Source of the DNA: Ligustrum vulgare
Taxonomy: Eukaryota; Streptophyta; Magnoliopsida; Lamiales; Oleaceae
Assembly (NCBI GenBank): GCA_963555705.1
Contig: OY743183.1
Location: 30,167,932 to 30,231,931, forward strand
Direction: 5' to 3'
Length of the DNA stretch: 64,000 nucleotides
The notes beneath the pieces were generated by a model. It made no database searches, was not told the origin of the DNA, and saw only the letters and a list, made by a program, of their open reading frames with translations. This document shows, piece by piece, positions 10,518-20,697 of this stretch (the stretch's first letter is position 1; each line of letters starts with the position of its first letter). The translations under genes and the position numbers were made by a program.

Positions 10518-12144
10518 TGTAGCGACCAAGAATTTTTACGCGATTAATAATTATTTTAATAGAAAATCGTGTCGCTACTATTTCACCCATTTTTATTAAG
10601 TTAACGCCGCGACGTATTCGTATAGCCAAGTCAAGAAATAATCGAGATCGTTCGATTTTAAATTAAATTCCGAATTTCTAAAAATATCTCCATTCTCTTG
10701 ATTTAAAGTATATTAAGTCCAAGTACTTAATTCAATGTTATCCCAATATTTATTTATACAAAAATTATTTTTATTATTGAAATTAAGAAAATATATGCAA
10801 GCATGAGAGGTTCCATTATATATAATAATTATGAGAATCTTAATTTAATAATATGGAAAAGTATATGAATGGTTGATAAGACTTCATTATATGTAATCAT
10901 GAAGAGCATAATATTTGTATAAATATGGAAAAGTATATGAATGGTTGATAAGATTCCATTATATGTAATCATGAAGAGCATAATATTTGTATAAATATGG
11001 AAAAGTATATGAATGGTTGATAAGACTCCATTAAATGTAATCATGAAGAGCATAATATTTGTATAAATATGGAAAAGTATATGAATGGTTGATAAGATTC
11101 CATTATATGTAATCATGAAGAGCATAATATTTGTATAAATATGGAAAAGTATATGAATGGTTGATAAGACTCCATTATATGTAATCATGAAGAGCATAAT
11201 ATTTGTATAAATATGGAAAAGTATATGAATGGTGCTTTACTTTAAGAAAAGGATGTGTTAAAATTAATAGAATTGAATGATGATGTTTACATTATGCCAA
11301 CTTTACACATCTATATAAATCCATCTCTTTTACACACAACTCTACACATATACACTTATTTCCAATCTCTTGACAAAATCCACAAGTAAGAGAAATTCAA
11401 GGTGGTCAAGAAAGTTTTGGTCCATTTACTACTACACTTCATTTTAATCTTTTAAAAGGTAAGTATATCTTATATTTTTATGAAAAGTAAGTATGTTTTT
11501 ATGAAAGATAAATATACCTTATGTTTTTATGAAAAGTAAGTATATTTTTATGAAAGGTATTACCTTATGTTTTTATGAAAAGTAAGTATGTTTTTATGAA
11601 AGGTAAATACACCTTATGTTTTTAAAAAAAGTAAGTATGTTTTTATGAAAAGTAAATATACCTTATGTTTTTACGAAAATGTTTGGATCATTGCTATGAA
11701 ATCAATCTCACAAGATTGCTATAGGTCACATATGATATGTTTATGATTATGCTAAGGGGACCGGAGTTTAGTAGCGCTACACATAAGAATTCTTGCCATC
11801 TAAGTTCGGTAAAATTCTTGTGTCTCTCTATGTTTATGAGGATTTCGATCCTATCCTATGTTATGATGAAAATGATCCATATGCTTTCAAAAGAAAATTA
11901 TGCTTGGTATACTTACTGGGATTTTATAAATCTCACTCCACGATATTTACCATTTTCAGATAATTGAAGGTTCGAGGCGGTCAACATGGAAGTGGCAAAA
12001 GTGGTTAAGATTGATGAGATAATTATGTTGAACTTTATGTAAGAAAATTATGTTCTATTTTTATTCACAAATAAAATTATGGGATTCTAATTATTCTTTT
12101 GAATAATTTTACATTACTATTTAAGTCTCGATAATATGATATGA
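10518..12144 (+). mobile_element. Family B LTR, 3' end missing
   Basis: Starts TGTAGCGACC. It holds the 5' part, T1 (10855-11230), TATATAAAT (11312-11320), the leader, splice donor AAAAG|GTAAGT (intron from 11459), a short T2 array, and acceptor TTTTCAG ending at 11959. It breaks at 12138-12144, where GATATGA is shared with the following family A sequence. Confidence 0.85.
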
Positions 12145-13625
12145 TGTTTATATTGATGTCTTTGATAAATTTCTAGAAGTTCGGGGACTAAAGGAAAAAT
12201 AAGATTTGACGATAAATTTTATTTGGGTTAAGTTATTAATTATTGATGGGGAGATAATTACTATATCGATATTGGATTTGTTTTGAAGACTGTGATTAAT
12301 TAGGAATTATGATTCAAGAAAATGTTGATTTGGATACAACCACATTAAATTATTGTTGATTAAAGGAAAATAAGATTATATGAAATATTTTAACTCATCA
12401 CTCTACTATGTCACTCTCCACGTATTGACTCCTCGAACCAGGTATGTTATATGCTTTGCAAGTCATTTACGATTTTATTAAGACATGTTAAGTATGAAAT
12501 CTTCATATGTTATGAATCTTTAAGTGAAATATACATGTTGAGTATGATATGAATTGATAGAAGCCTGAATTTTAATTTATTCCTTTTTATGTAGAATCAT
12601 GAGACATAGAGGATATTGATATGAATTTTGGTGCATATTAAGCTTAGTAAGATTGACTCAATTAGAAATTAAGTTGGGTTGTAACTTTTGCCCAAAATAT
12701 ATGGAATAATATATTAAACAAACAAAATTAATAATGAATTCGTACAATAATTTATCCCTTTATCACTACCTTTGTGTAAAAACAAGGGAAAAACTGTGGA
12801 TGGTTATTAGTACTTCCTCTTCAAGTTTCAATTTTCGGTTCAATAATTTATCCCTTTATCACTACCTTTGCTTAAAAGCAAGGAAAAACTGTGGATGATT
12901 ATTGGTACCACTCTTCAAGTTTCAATTCTGAAAAAAAAAAATTCGGAAAGAAAAGAAAGAAAGAGAACGGGTGTTGAGCATAATGGGAATAATATGACTT
13001 AAGAATGATTTTCAAAATAATTGTTGTCCTTGAGTTTAGAAATGATGAGCCCTAAATGGACTTTGCATAATTGATTTTAGACATGGCACTAAGTATGAGA
13101 AGTCAACAGAAAGGACTAGATAATATTTTCGAATTATTCATCATTTAGATTAAACGAGAAATAGAAAGTCAGTTTTATGAAGTTATGATGAGATGTTGAG
13201 ATTATAAGTGATATGATTTTATTGAGATTTTTATGAGAAGAATTATGAAGTTGGAGATTTAAAGTTTAGGCTCTTAATTATTGAGAAATAAGGACTTGAT
13301 ATGGTGATATTAGAAATTATGATTTGAAATTTCTATGTTGAGGAATTATGAATTGATTTTCTGGAATATTTATGATGATATTGAAGTTTGATGAAATTGT
13401 GATCAAATGTACAATTAGTTATTATTGTGAGTTATGAAGTATGCTTACGATTTGGATAAGTCCAAATTTCAAAGGAAAACTCTGCCTAGAATTTTATCGT
13501 TTGGAGTTAAGAGCATAGTATGGTATGCAATCACTAAGAGAATTGAAGTTAGACATACAAGTTCATTTACATCACAAACGAGATTTAGTAGATGATAACA
13601 GAGATATTATTATTTTCTCATAAGG
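12145..13625 (+). mobile_element. Internal region fragment (family A-derived)
   Basis: Corresponds to 16280-17960 of the complete element, with several small deletions and substitutions. It includes the ~90-bp duplication (about 12740-12925) and ends inside the LOG 3' region at AGGAGAACACAT. It then jumps to an LTR leader sharing ACACATAT. No gene is seen. Confidence 0.7.
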
Positions 13626-15984
13626 AGAACACATATACACTTATTTCCAACCTCTTGACAAAATCCACAAGTAAGAGAAATTCAAGGTGGTCAAGAAAGT
13701 TTTGGTCCATTTACTACTACACTTCATTTTAATCTTTTAAAAGGTAAGTATATCTTATGTTTTTATGAAAATTAAGTATGTTGTTATGAAATGTAAGTAT
13801 ATCTTATGTTTTTATGAAAATTAAGTATGTTGTTATGAAATGTAAGTATATCTTATGTTTTTATGAAAATTAAGTATGTTGTTATGAAATGTAAGTATAT
13901 CTTATGTTTTTATGAAAAGTAAGTATGTTTTTATGAAAGGTAAATATACCTTATGTTTTTATGAAAAGTAAGTATGTTTTTATGAAAGGTATTACCTTAT
14001 GTTTTTATGAAAAGTAAGTATGTTTTTATGACAAGTAAGTATATCTTATATTTTTATGAAAAGTAAATATGTTTTTATGAAAGGTAAATACACCTTATGT
14101 TTTTATGAAAAGTAAGTATGTTTTTATGACAAGTAAGTATATCTTATGTTTTTATGAAAATTAAGTATGTTGTTATGAAATGTAAGTATATCTTATGTTT
14201 TTATGAAAATTAAGTATGTTGTTATGAAATGTAAGTATATCTTATGTTTTTATGAAAATTAGATATACCTTATGTTTTTACGAAAATGTTTGGATCTTGT
14301 ATTGAGATATATGACTGCAGCTTATCCAGTAGTTCATCAATAGTAGGAGCAGAAATAAGGAGCCTTCTGGAAAATGAAGAGCATAATATTTGTATAAATA
14401 TGGAAAAGTATATGAATGATTGATAAGACTCCATTATATGTAATCATGAAGAGCATAATATTTGTATAAATATGGAAAAGTATATGAATGATTTATATAC
14501 TCCATTATATATAATCATGAAGAGCATAATATTTGTATAAATATGGAAAAGTATATGAATGATTTATATACTCCATTATATATAATCATGAAGAGCATAA
14601 TATTTGTATAAATATGGAAAAGTATATGAATGATTGATAAGACTCCATTATATATAATCATGAAGAGCATAATATTTGTATAAATATGGAAAAGTATATG
14701 AATGATTGATAAGACTCCATTATATATAATCATGAAGAGCATATTATTTGTATAAATATGGAAAAGTATATGAATGGTGCTTTACTTTAAGAAAAGGATG
14801 TGTTAAAATTAATAGAATTGAATGATTATGTTTACAATATGCCAACTTTATACATCTATTTAAACCCATCTCTTTTACACACAACTCTACACATATACAC
14901 TTATTTCCAATCTCTTGACAAAATCCACAAGTAAGAGAAATTCAAGGTGGTCAAGAAAGTTTTGGTCCATTTACTACTACACTTCATTTTAATCTTTTAA
15001 AAGGTAAGTATATCTTATGTTTTTATGAAAAGTAAGTATGTTTTTATGAAAGGTAAATACACCTTATGTTTTTATGAAAAGTAAGTATGTTTTTATGAAA
15101 GGTAAATACACCTTATGTTTTTATGAAAAGTAAGTATGTTTTTATGACAAGTAAGTATATCTTATGTTTTTATGAAAAGTAAGTATGTTTTTATGAAAGG
15201 TAAATACACCTTATGTTTTTATGAAAAGTAAGTATGTTTTTATGAAAGGTAAATACACCTTATGTTTTTATGAAAAGTAAGTATGTTTTTATGACAAGTA
15301 AGTATATCTTATGTTTTTATGAAAAGTAAGTATGTTTTTATGAAAGGTAAATACACCTTATGTTTTTATGAAAAGTAAGTATGTTTTTATGACAAGTAAG
15401 TATATCTTCTGTTTTTATGAAAAGTAAGTATGTTTTTATGAAAAGTAAATATACCTTATGTTTTTACGAAAATGTTTGGATCATTGCTATGAAATCAATC
15501 TCACAATATTGCTTTAGGTCCCATATGATATGTTTATGATTATGCTAAGGGGACCGGAGTTTAGTAGCGCTACACATAAGAATTCTTGCCATTTAAGTTC
15601 GGTAAAATTCTTGTGTCTCCCTATGTTTATGAGTATTTCGATCATATCCTATGTTATGATGAAAATGATCCATATGCTTTCAAAAGAAAATTTATGCTTG
15701 GTATACTTACTGGGATTTTATAAATCTCACTCCACGATATTTACCATTTTCAGATAATTGAAGGTTCGAGGCGGTCAACATGGAAGTGGCAAAAGTGGTT
15801 AAGATTGATGAGATAATTATGTTGAACTTTATGTAAGAAAATTATGTTCTATTTTTATTCACAAATAAAATTATGGGATTCTAATTATTCTTTTGAATAA
15901 TTTTACATTACTATTTAAGTCTCGATAATATGATATGAGTCACTTTTAGTGGCACTCGAATGGAAGAGAATTCGGGTCGTCACA
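13626..15984 (+). mobile_element. Mosaic family B LTR
   Basis: Leader and T2 (13740-14288), a LOG fragment, then T1 (14380-14772), leader, T2 (14998-15470) and the 3' part ending GGTCGTCACA at 15975-15984. It is followed directly by the primer site, so it is the 5' LTR of the complete internal region to its right. The first leader/T2 block and the LOG piece are extra material. Confidence 0.8.
14289..14378 (-). pseudogene. LOG C-terminal fragment inside an LTR
   Basis: About 90 bp equal to LOG codons for roughly FSRRLLISAPT to SIQD on the reverse strand, sandwiched between a T2 array and a T1 array. GGATC is shared at one join and AATG at the other. Confidence 0.75.
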
Positions 15985-15986
15985 GT

Positions 15987-15998
15987 TGGTATCAGAGC
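15987..15998 (+). other. Primer binding site, initiator tRNA-Met
   Basis: TGGTATCAGAGC, the usual plant LTR-retroelement primer site complementary to the 3' end of initiator tRNA-Met, two bases after the LTR terminus. Confidence 0.9.
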
Positions 15999-16059
15999 AA
16001 AGAGTTTTAAAAACGATTCTGTAGATTTTTGAAATTTTATTTCTTTAAAAAAAAATTAA

Positions 16060-16140
16060 AAAAAATCACTATTCACGTGAACAGTAAAACGACGTGCTAT
16101 TCATGATGAACAGTGAACGAAATCACTATTCATTATAAAA
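16060..16140. repeat. CTATTCAC/GTGAACAG palindrome cluster
   Basis: ACTATTCACGTGAACAGT and CTATTCATGATGAACAG form consecutive inverted repeats between A-rich tracts, in the leader position just after the primer site. Confidence 0.7.
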
Positions 16141-16247
16141 AAAAAAAGTTGAATTTTGACATGTCAAGTATGGTTATGATTTTGAAAAACATGATGAAAT
16201 TTGATGTGCGAATTTCAAGGACAAAATTCATTTTAAGCAAGGGAGTT

Positions 16248-17100
16248 TGTAATGTCCTGAAAATTTTATGGAATATAATTAGTTAGTGATATGATGTTTA
16301 TATTGATGTCTTTGATAAATTTCTAGAAGTTCGGGGACTAAAGGAAAAATAAGATTTGACGATAAATTTTATTTGGGTTAAGTTATTAATTATTGATGGG
16401 GAGATAATTACTATATCGATATTGGATTTGTTTTGAAGACTGTGATTAATTAGGAATTATGATTCAAGAAAATGTTGATTTGGATACAACCACATTAAAT
16501 TATTGTTGATTAAAGGAAAATAAGATTATATGAAATATTTTAACTCATCACTCTACTATGTCACTCTCCACGTATTGACTCCTCGAACCAGGTATGTTAT
16601 ATGCTTTGCAAGTCATTTACGATTTTATTAAGACATGTTAAGTATGAAATCTTCATATGTTATGAATCTTTATGTGTTACACATAATATACATGTCAAGT
16701 ATGATATAAATTGATAGAAGACTCAATTTTTTTATTCTTTTCAATGTAGAATCATGAGACAGAGAGGATATTTATATGAATTTTGGTGCATATTAAGCTT
16801 AGTAAGATTGACTCAATTAGAAATTAAGTTGGGTTGTAACTTTTGCCCAAAATATATGGAATAATATATTAAACAAACAAAATTGATAATGAATTCGTAC
16901 AATAATTTATCCCTTTATCACTACCTTTGTGTAAAAACAAGGGAAAAACTGTGGATGGTTATTAGTACTTCCTCTTCAAGTTTCAATTTTCGGTTCAATA
17001 ATTTATCCCTTTATCACTACCTTTGCTTAAAAGCAAGGAAAAACTGTGGATGATTATTGGTACCACTCTTCAAGTTTCAATTCTGAAAAAAAAAAAAAAA
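16248..17100 (+). mobile_element. Embedded family A LTR-like sequence
   Basis: Begins TGTAATGTCCTG right after a polypurine-like AAGCAAGGGAG. Just upstream, TTCAAGGACAAAATTCA mirrors the pol end TTCGAGGACGAAATT seen before the family B LTR. GTTCGGGGACTAAAG is typical of gypsy LTRs. The right end is unclear. It contains a ~90-bp duplication at about 16905-17085, then a long A tract. Confidence 0.5.
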
Positions 17101-17859
17101 AAAAAAATTCAGAAAGAAAAGAAAGAAAGAGAACGGGTGTTGAGCATAATGGGAATAATATGACTTAAGAATGATTTTCAAAATAATTGTTGTCCTCGAG
17201 TTTAGAAATGATAAACCTTAAATGGACTTTGCATAATTGATTTTAGACATGGCATTAAGTATGAGAAGTCAACAGAAATGATTAGAAATATGTTCAGATT
17301 ATCTATCATTTAGATTTAATGAGAAATAGCGAGCCAATTTTATGAATTTTTATGAGATGTTAAGATTATAAGTGATATGATTTTAATGAGACTTTTATGA
17401 GAAGCATTATGAAGTTAGAGATTTAAAGATTTGGTTATTGGGAATTAAGTAATGGATATTATGTTGAGTAAGTGAATTATGCCTCTATATTGAAGAGAAA
17501 TTTATTTTGAACTTTGGCCTTGTGATTAAATTTTGGGAATATGATTTATGACTTATAAATATAAGTATGAGTAATCTTTTGAGCCAATTAAGGTATTGAA
17601 GGAAGTGATATTGTGATATTGACGACTATGATTTGAAATTTCTATGTTGAGGAATTATGAATTGATTTTCTGGAATATTTTTTTATGATATTGAAGTTTG
17701 ATGAAATTGTGGTCAATTTTTAGATCGTTGTGATCAAATGTGGAATTATTTATTATTGTGAGTTATGAAGTATGCTTACGGTTTGAATAAGTCCAAATTT
17801 CAAAGGAAACTCTGCTTAGAATTTTATCGTTTGGAATTAAGAGCATAGTATGGTATGCA

Positions 17860-18263
17860 ATCACTAAGAGAATTGAGGTTAGACATGCAAATTCATTTAC
17901 ATCACAAACGAGATTTAGTAGATGATAACAGAGATATTTATTATTTTCTCGTAAGGAGAACACACAAGAGTCACATTGGAAAGAAATACATGAAACACGC
18001 AAAATCAAAAGAAAGCAACATGGGAAATTCCTCAAATTGAGAGATGTGTTTCCGGAGTAGCCGTATCCTACCACCTCTGACCTTTTGAGGAAATAAAGAA
18101 ACCTTCAAAGAGGTGTGTTTCGAGAGTAAGAATACTCCGTAATCTACCACCTGGAACCTTTGAGGTACACACAAGATTTAAACATTAAGGAAAATCCTAG
18201 GAAATTAGAGGGGTGTCTCGAGAGTAAGAATACTCCGTACTCTACCCCCACCTATTCTAAGAT
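17860..18263 (-). terminator. LOG 3' region with hairpins
   Basis: Reverse copy of the conserved block after LOG: three hairpin-bearing repeats (stems of GAGTA/TACTC in the first two) and a poly(A)-like AATAAATA near 17937-17944. Confidence 0.5.
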
Positions 18264-18917
18264 TCATAAAGTTAAGTTTACATTAACCGGACTCCATTTT
18301 CGCTTGATTCCCCTTCCTTGCGACCAATCTATCTTAACCCCTGCTGGATCTTGTATTGAGATATATGACTGCAGCTTATCCAGTAGTTCATCAATAGTAG
18401 GAGCAGAAATAAGAAGCCTTCTGGAAAATGGAGAGATGAATCCCTGTTCCACAGCATAATCAAGAAAGGTTAACAAACCATCAAAGAAATTGTTAACATT
18501 CAGAAGCCCAATAGGCTTAGTATGGAGATCTAGTTGAGCCCACGAGGTAATGTTAAAGATTTCTTCTAAGGTACCAAAACCTCCGGGCAGGGCTATAAAG
18601 GCATCAGAACCATATAGCATACAAGTTATGCGTTCATGGATGGATAAGGTTTGAACTTCATGCCCTCGTGTTTTGCCTGCAACATCTACCAAAGGGACAG
18701 GTATGACACCGATTACTTTTGATTTCTCTGCAAGAGCAGATTGGGAAACACAACCCATTAGACCACTGCTACCACCCCCATACACAAGAGTGATACCTTT
18801 TTCCCCCAGTTTCTTTCCAAGATCTACGGCCGCTTCTAGATAACTGAAGCCTTTCCCCACTTTTGATCCACAAAATACACAAATAGTTTTGATCTGTCGA
18901 AGTTTTGGTGCTTCCAT
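18264..18917 (-). CDS. LOG: LOG-type cytokinin-activating phosphoribohydrolase
   Basis: 217 residues, identical in protein to the copy at 59941 and so the best family consensus (Leu62, Pro75, Gln89, Asp105, Asp130). The motifs VFCGS, YGGGS and PGGFGTLEE are intact, with Arg96 and Glu118 in the expected active-site positions. The C-terminus ends in a basic GRGIKRKW stretch not typical of cytosolic LOGs. It is antisense to the retroelement whose internal region carries it and would need its own promoter (18918-19213). No disabling mutation is seen. Confidence 0.9.
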   Translation of the reverse strand: MEAPKLRQIKTICVFCGSKVGKGFSYLEAAVDLGKKLGEKGITLVYGGGSSGLMGCVSQSALAEKSKVIGVIPVPLVDVAGKTRGHEVQTLSIHERITCMLYGSDAFIALPGGFGTLEEIFNITSWAQLDLHTKPIGLLNVNNFFDGLLTFLDYAVEQGFISPFSRRLLISAPTIDELLDKLQSYISIQDPAGVKIDWSQGRGIKRKWSPVNVNLTL

Positions 18918-19213
18918 CTTTGATAGTATAGAAGAGAAAACTTACGAAGAAGATGTGATTTTGGGATGCCTGAACTATGAAATATGTTTGGCTATTTAAA
19001 GCCGAAAAAATTTACTGTTTTTGATTGATTATGAAAAAGTAAAGATTTACTTTTGACAAAATCGGCCAACTTTTGACTGTTTTACCAAAGATATCACCTT
19101 TCGGTGATTTATTTCCAGCTTTATCAAAACTCGAGAAAGGAAAATATATTTTATTTCCAAAACGCGTGAAAGAAAACAGCAAAATATTTTAAATGTGTAT
19201 CAAGAGATTTACC
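18918..19213 (-). promoter_or_regulatory. CRP-LOG intergenic region with LOG promoter
   Basis: Carries the TATA-like TTTAAATAGCC and the AAAAGTAAA palindrome. A perfect 6-bp stem with a GAAA loop (ATCACC GAAA GGTGAT, reverse strand) lies at 19093-19108. This copy has a single TTTCCTTTCTCGAG unit where the copies at 6117 and 48712 have two. Confidence 0.55.
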
Positions 19214-19813
19214 TTATATCATTGTTGAACTGCCAGAAGCCTCATTTTGTAAAACAGACTGGCAAACAGGATCTTTTGCTATTATATTTTGGAGACTATA
19301 ACGATTTTTGTCCTCGTTAAACTGAGCGTATAAGGAGAGAAGTTCACGTTGCACATAACCACTTGGGTGCGTCTCAAGAGTCAGTCGAATATCATCCAAA
19401 GACTCCTTACTCAGTCCACCCTTTATGAATTTGATTTTATCATCCCGATTAGTAGAAGAATATCCTACTGTTTTGCAACGAGTATCACAGTTCCAACGAG
19501 CACATTTGTAGCAACCATTCAACCTTTTTGCTCTTCGTTTCTTTGCGAAGGTGCTTTTGCCTAAACCAGGCATGTGCTTTGGAAATGTCATAGGTAATTC
19601 ACCAGATAGTCGAACCTTTGCTTCGATCAACCAGCGAACATCATCTGAAACACCATGAGCCATCAGCAACCTCAATCTTTCGAGTCTTATTCGATAAATT
19701 TTCCTCAGATCATTCATTGGAAGACTGGAATAATACTTGCGAATGTTTGTAAGAATGATATCTATGTTTTTGATGGATCTAACCTCTTCCCAGCATGAAC
19801 TATTTAAAAGCAT
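19214..19813 (-). CDS. Basic cysteine-rich protein (CRP), carlavirus NABP-like
   Basis: 199 residues. An N-terminal half with RKIYRIRLERLRLLMAHG (38-54) is followed by a lysine/arginine run KKRRAKR (91-97) and a compact cysteine cluster C101-x2-C104-x4-C109-x3-C113, then a hydrophilic tail. A basic run directly before a four-cysteine finger is the layout of nucleic-acid-binding/silencing-suppressor proteins of carlaviruses and relatives; residues after the finger also look similar. The last two cysteine spacings differ from the classic ones, so homology is likely but unproven. It precedes LOG by ~300 bp on the same strand. This copy has Ile17 and Asp57. No host family was recognised. Confidence 0.6.
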   Translation of the reverse strand: MLLNSSCWEEVRSIKNIDIILTNIRKYYSSLPMNDLRKIYRIRLERLRLLMAHGVSDDVRWLIEAKVRLSGELPMTFPKHMPGLGKSTFAKKRRAKRLNGCYKCARWNCDTRCKTVGYSSTNRDDKIKFIKGGLSKESLDDIRLTLETHPSGYVQRELLSLYAQFNEDKNRYSLQNIIAKDPVCQSVLQNEASGSSTMI

Positions 19814-20078
19814 TAAGGATCGGAGGGAATCCGCGTGATATTGATTCCAGCAAGAAAGCGCGGAATAGAATAATGGAAAAGAGGGAACAAGAGTTTATGC
19901 GCCGTTTACTTTCTTGATAAAAGGAAGATTTGATGATGACGGGATTTGAGATATGGAATATTTTCTTGGATTTTGGGTACTGATATTTTGATATAATAAT
20001 CAAGGTATAGAAATAATACGGGGATACGTGAAAGTGAAATAAGGACTGTATTGAATCAGGATTAATAAGTTTGTGCAA
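19800..20078 (-). CDS. 92-codon ORF overlapping the CRP start
   Basis: Same ORF as at 9629, here upstream of a full-length CRP. Its stop overlaps the CRP ATG by 14 nt, an arrangement also common between coat protein and CRP genes of carlaviruses. Its sequence shows no recognisable coat-protein signature, so it may be non-coding. Confidence 0.25.
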   Translation of the reverse strand: MHKLINPDSIQSLFHFHVSPYYFYTLIIISKYQYPKSKKIFHISNPVIIKSSFYQESKRRINSCSLFSIILFRAFLLESISRGFPPILNAFK

Positions 20079-20489
20079 GTGAAAGGAATACCTTACGGGA
20101 AATGTTATGATATTTGAGTTAAGAATTTTAATTATTTGGGAGATATTTGTTTATTGAATTTTGCAGAAATTTTGGGTTACAAATATTGGAAAGATAAACT
20201 GATGATTATGTTGATATGTGAATAACATGTTTGGGTATATTACATAGAGAATATTCAGGTAATCGTTTTAATTATTTTGGGATATTTGGGGATAAGAAGA
20301 AATGACAAATTATTATGGTATGATATGTTAGTAAAGATTTATTGAAATTTTAGAGATATTAATACGAATATTTGAGGTCACATGATACGATGATAAATGA
20401 CAAGTTACATGAATACTACAAGATATGATGAAATATCACATACGATTGGGAATTTTCATTTTGATTCAGAAGAATTTATGAGTAGACAT

Positions 20490-20694
20490 ATGTCTATTAT
20501 TGATAGAAAAGTCCATGTCTTAAGAAAACAAATTGATGCATTTAGTCAAAGTCCAGTGGGTTAAATATGGTTGGGTTAAATATGGTAGCGATGATGCTAC
20601 ATAAGAAGAAGAAGAAGAGATTCTGATTAAGTGTTCAGAAATCATAAGATCAAGTAAGATTAATTTCGAGGACGAAATTATTTTAAGGGGGTAA
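20490..20694 (+). pseudogene. Decayed chromovirus pol C-terminus
   Basis: Frames give MSIIDRKVHVLRKQI, then (after a frameshift) LVKVQWVKYGSDDAT, a stop where Trp is expected, EEEEEILIKC, and NFEDEIILRG before the stop at 20692-20694. The order matches the chromodomain tail of the pol at 38688. It shows that the element descends from an autonomous Tekay/Del-like ancestor. Confidence 0.65.
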
Positions 20695-20697
20695 GTT

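Larger units (their letters stand above)
15985..20697 (+). mobile_element. Complete family B internal region with antisense cassette
   Basis: 4.7 kb bounded by LTR ends GGTCGTCACA (15984) and TGTAGCGACC (20698). The primer site TGGTATCAGAGC is at 15987-15998 and the polypurine tract AAGGGGG at 20685-20691. It has no intact gag or pol, so it is non-autonomous in the manner of large retrotransposon derivatives. Contents in order: palindrome cluster, family A edge, duplicated 90-bp unit, LOG 3' region, LOG, CRP and ORF92 (all reverse), pol remnant. The stretch 16260-17850 has no gene. Confidence 0.85.

Noticed and set aside
19349..19564. 71-codon ORF (MHITTWVRLKSQ...) antisense to CRP
   Set aside because: Shadow of the CRP frame, open only because CRP lacks certain codons.
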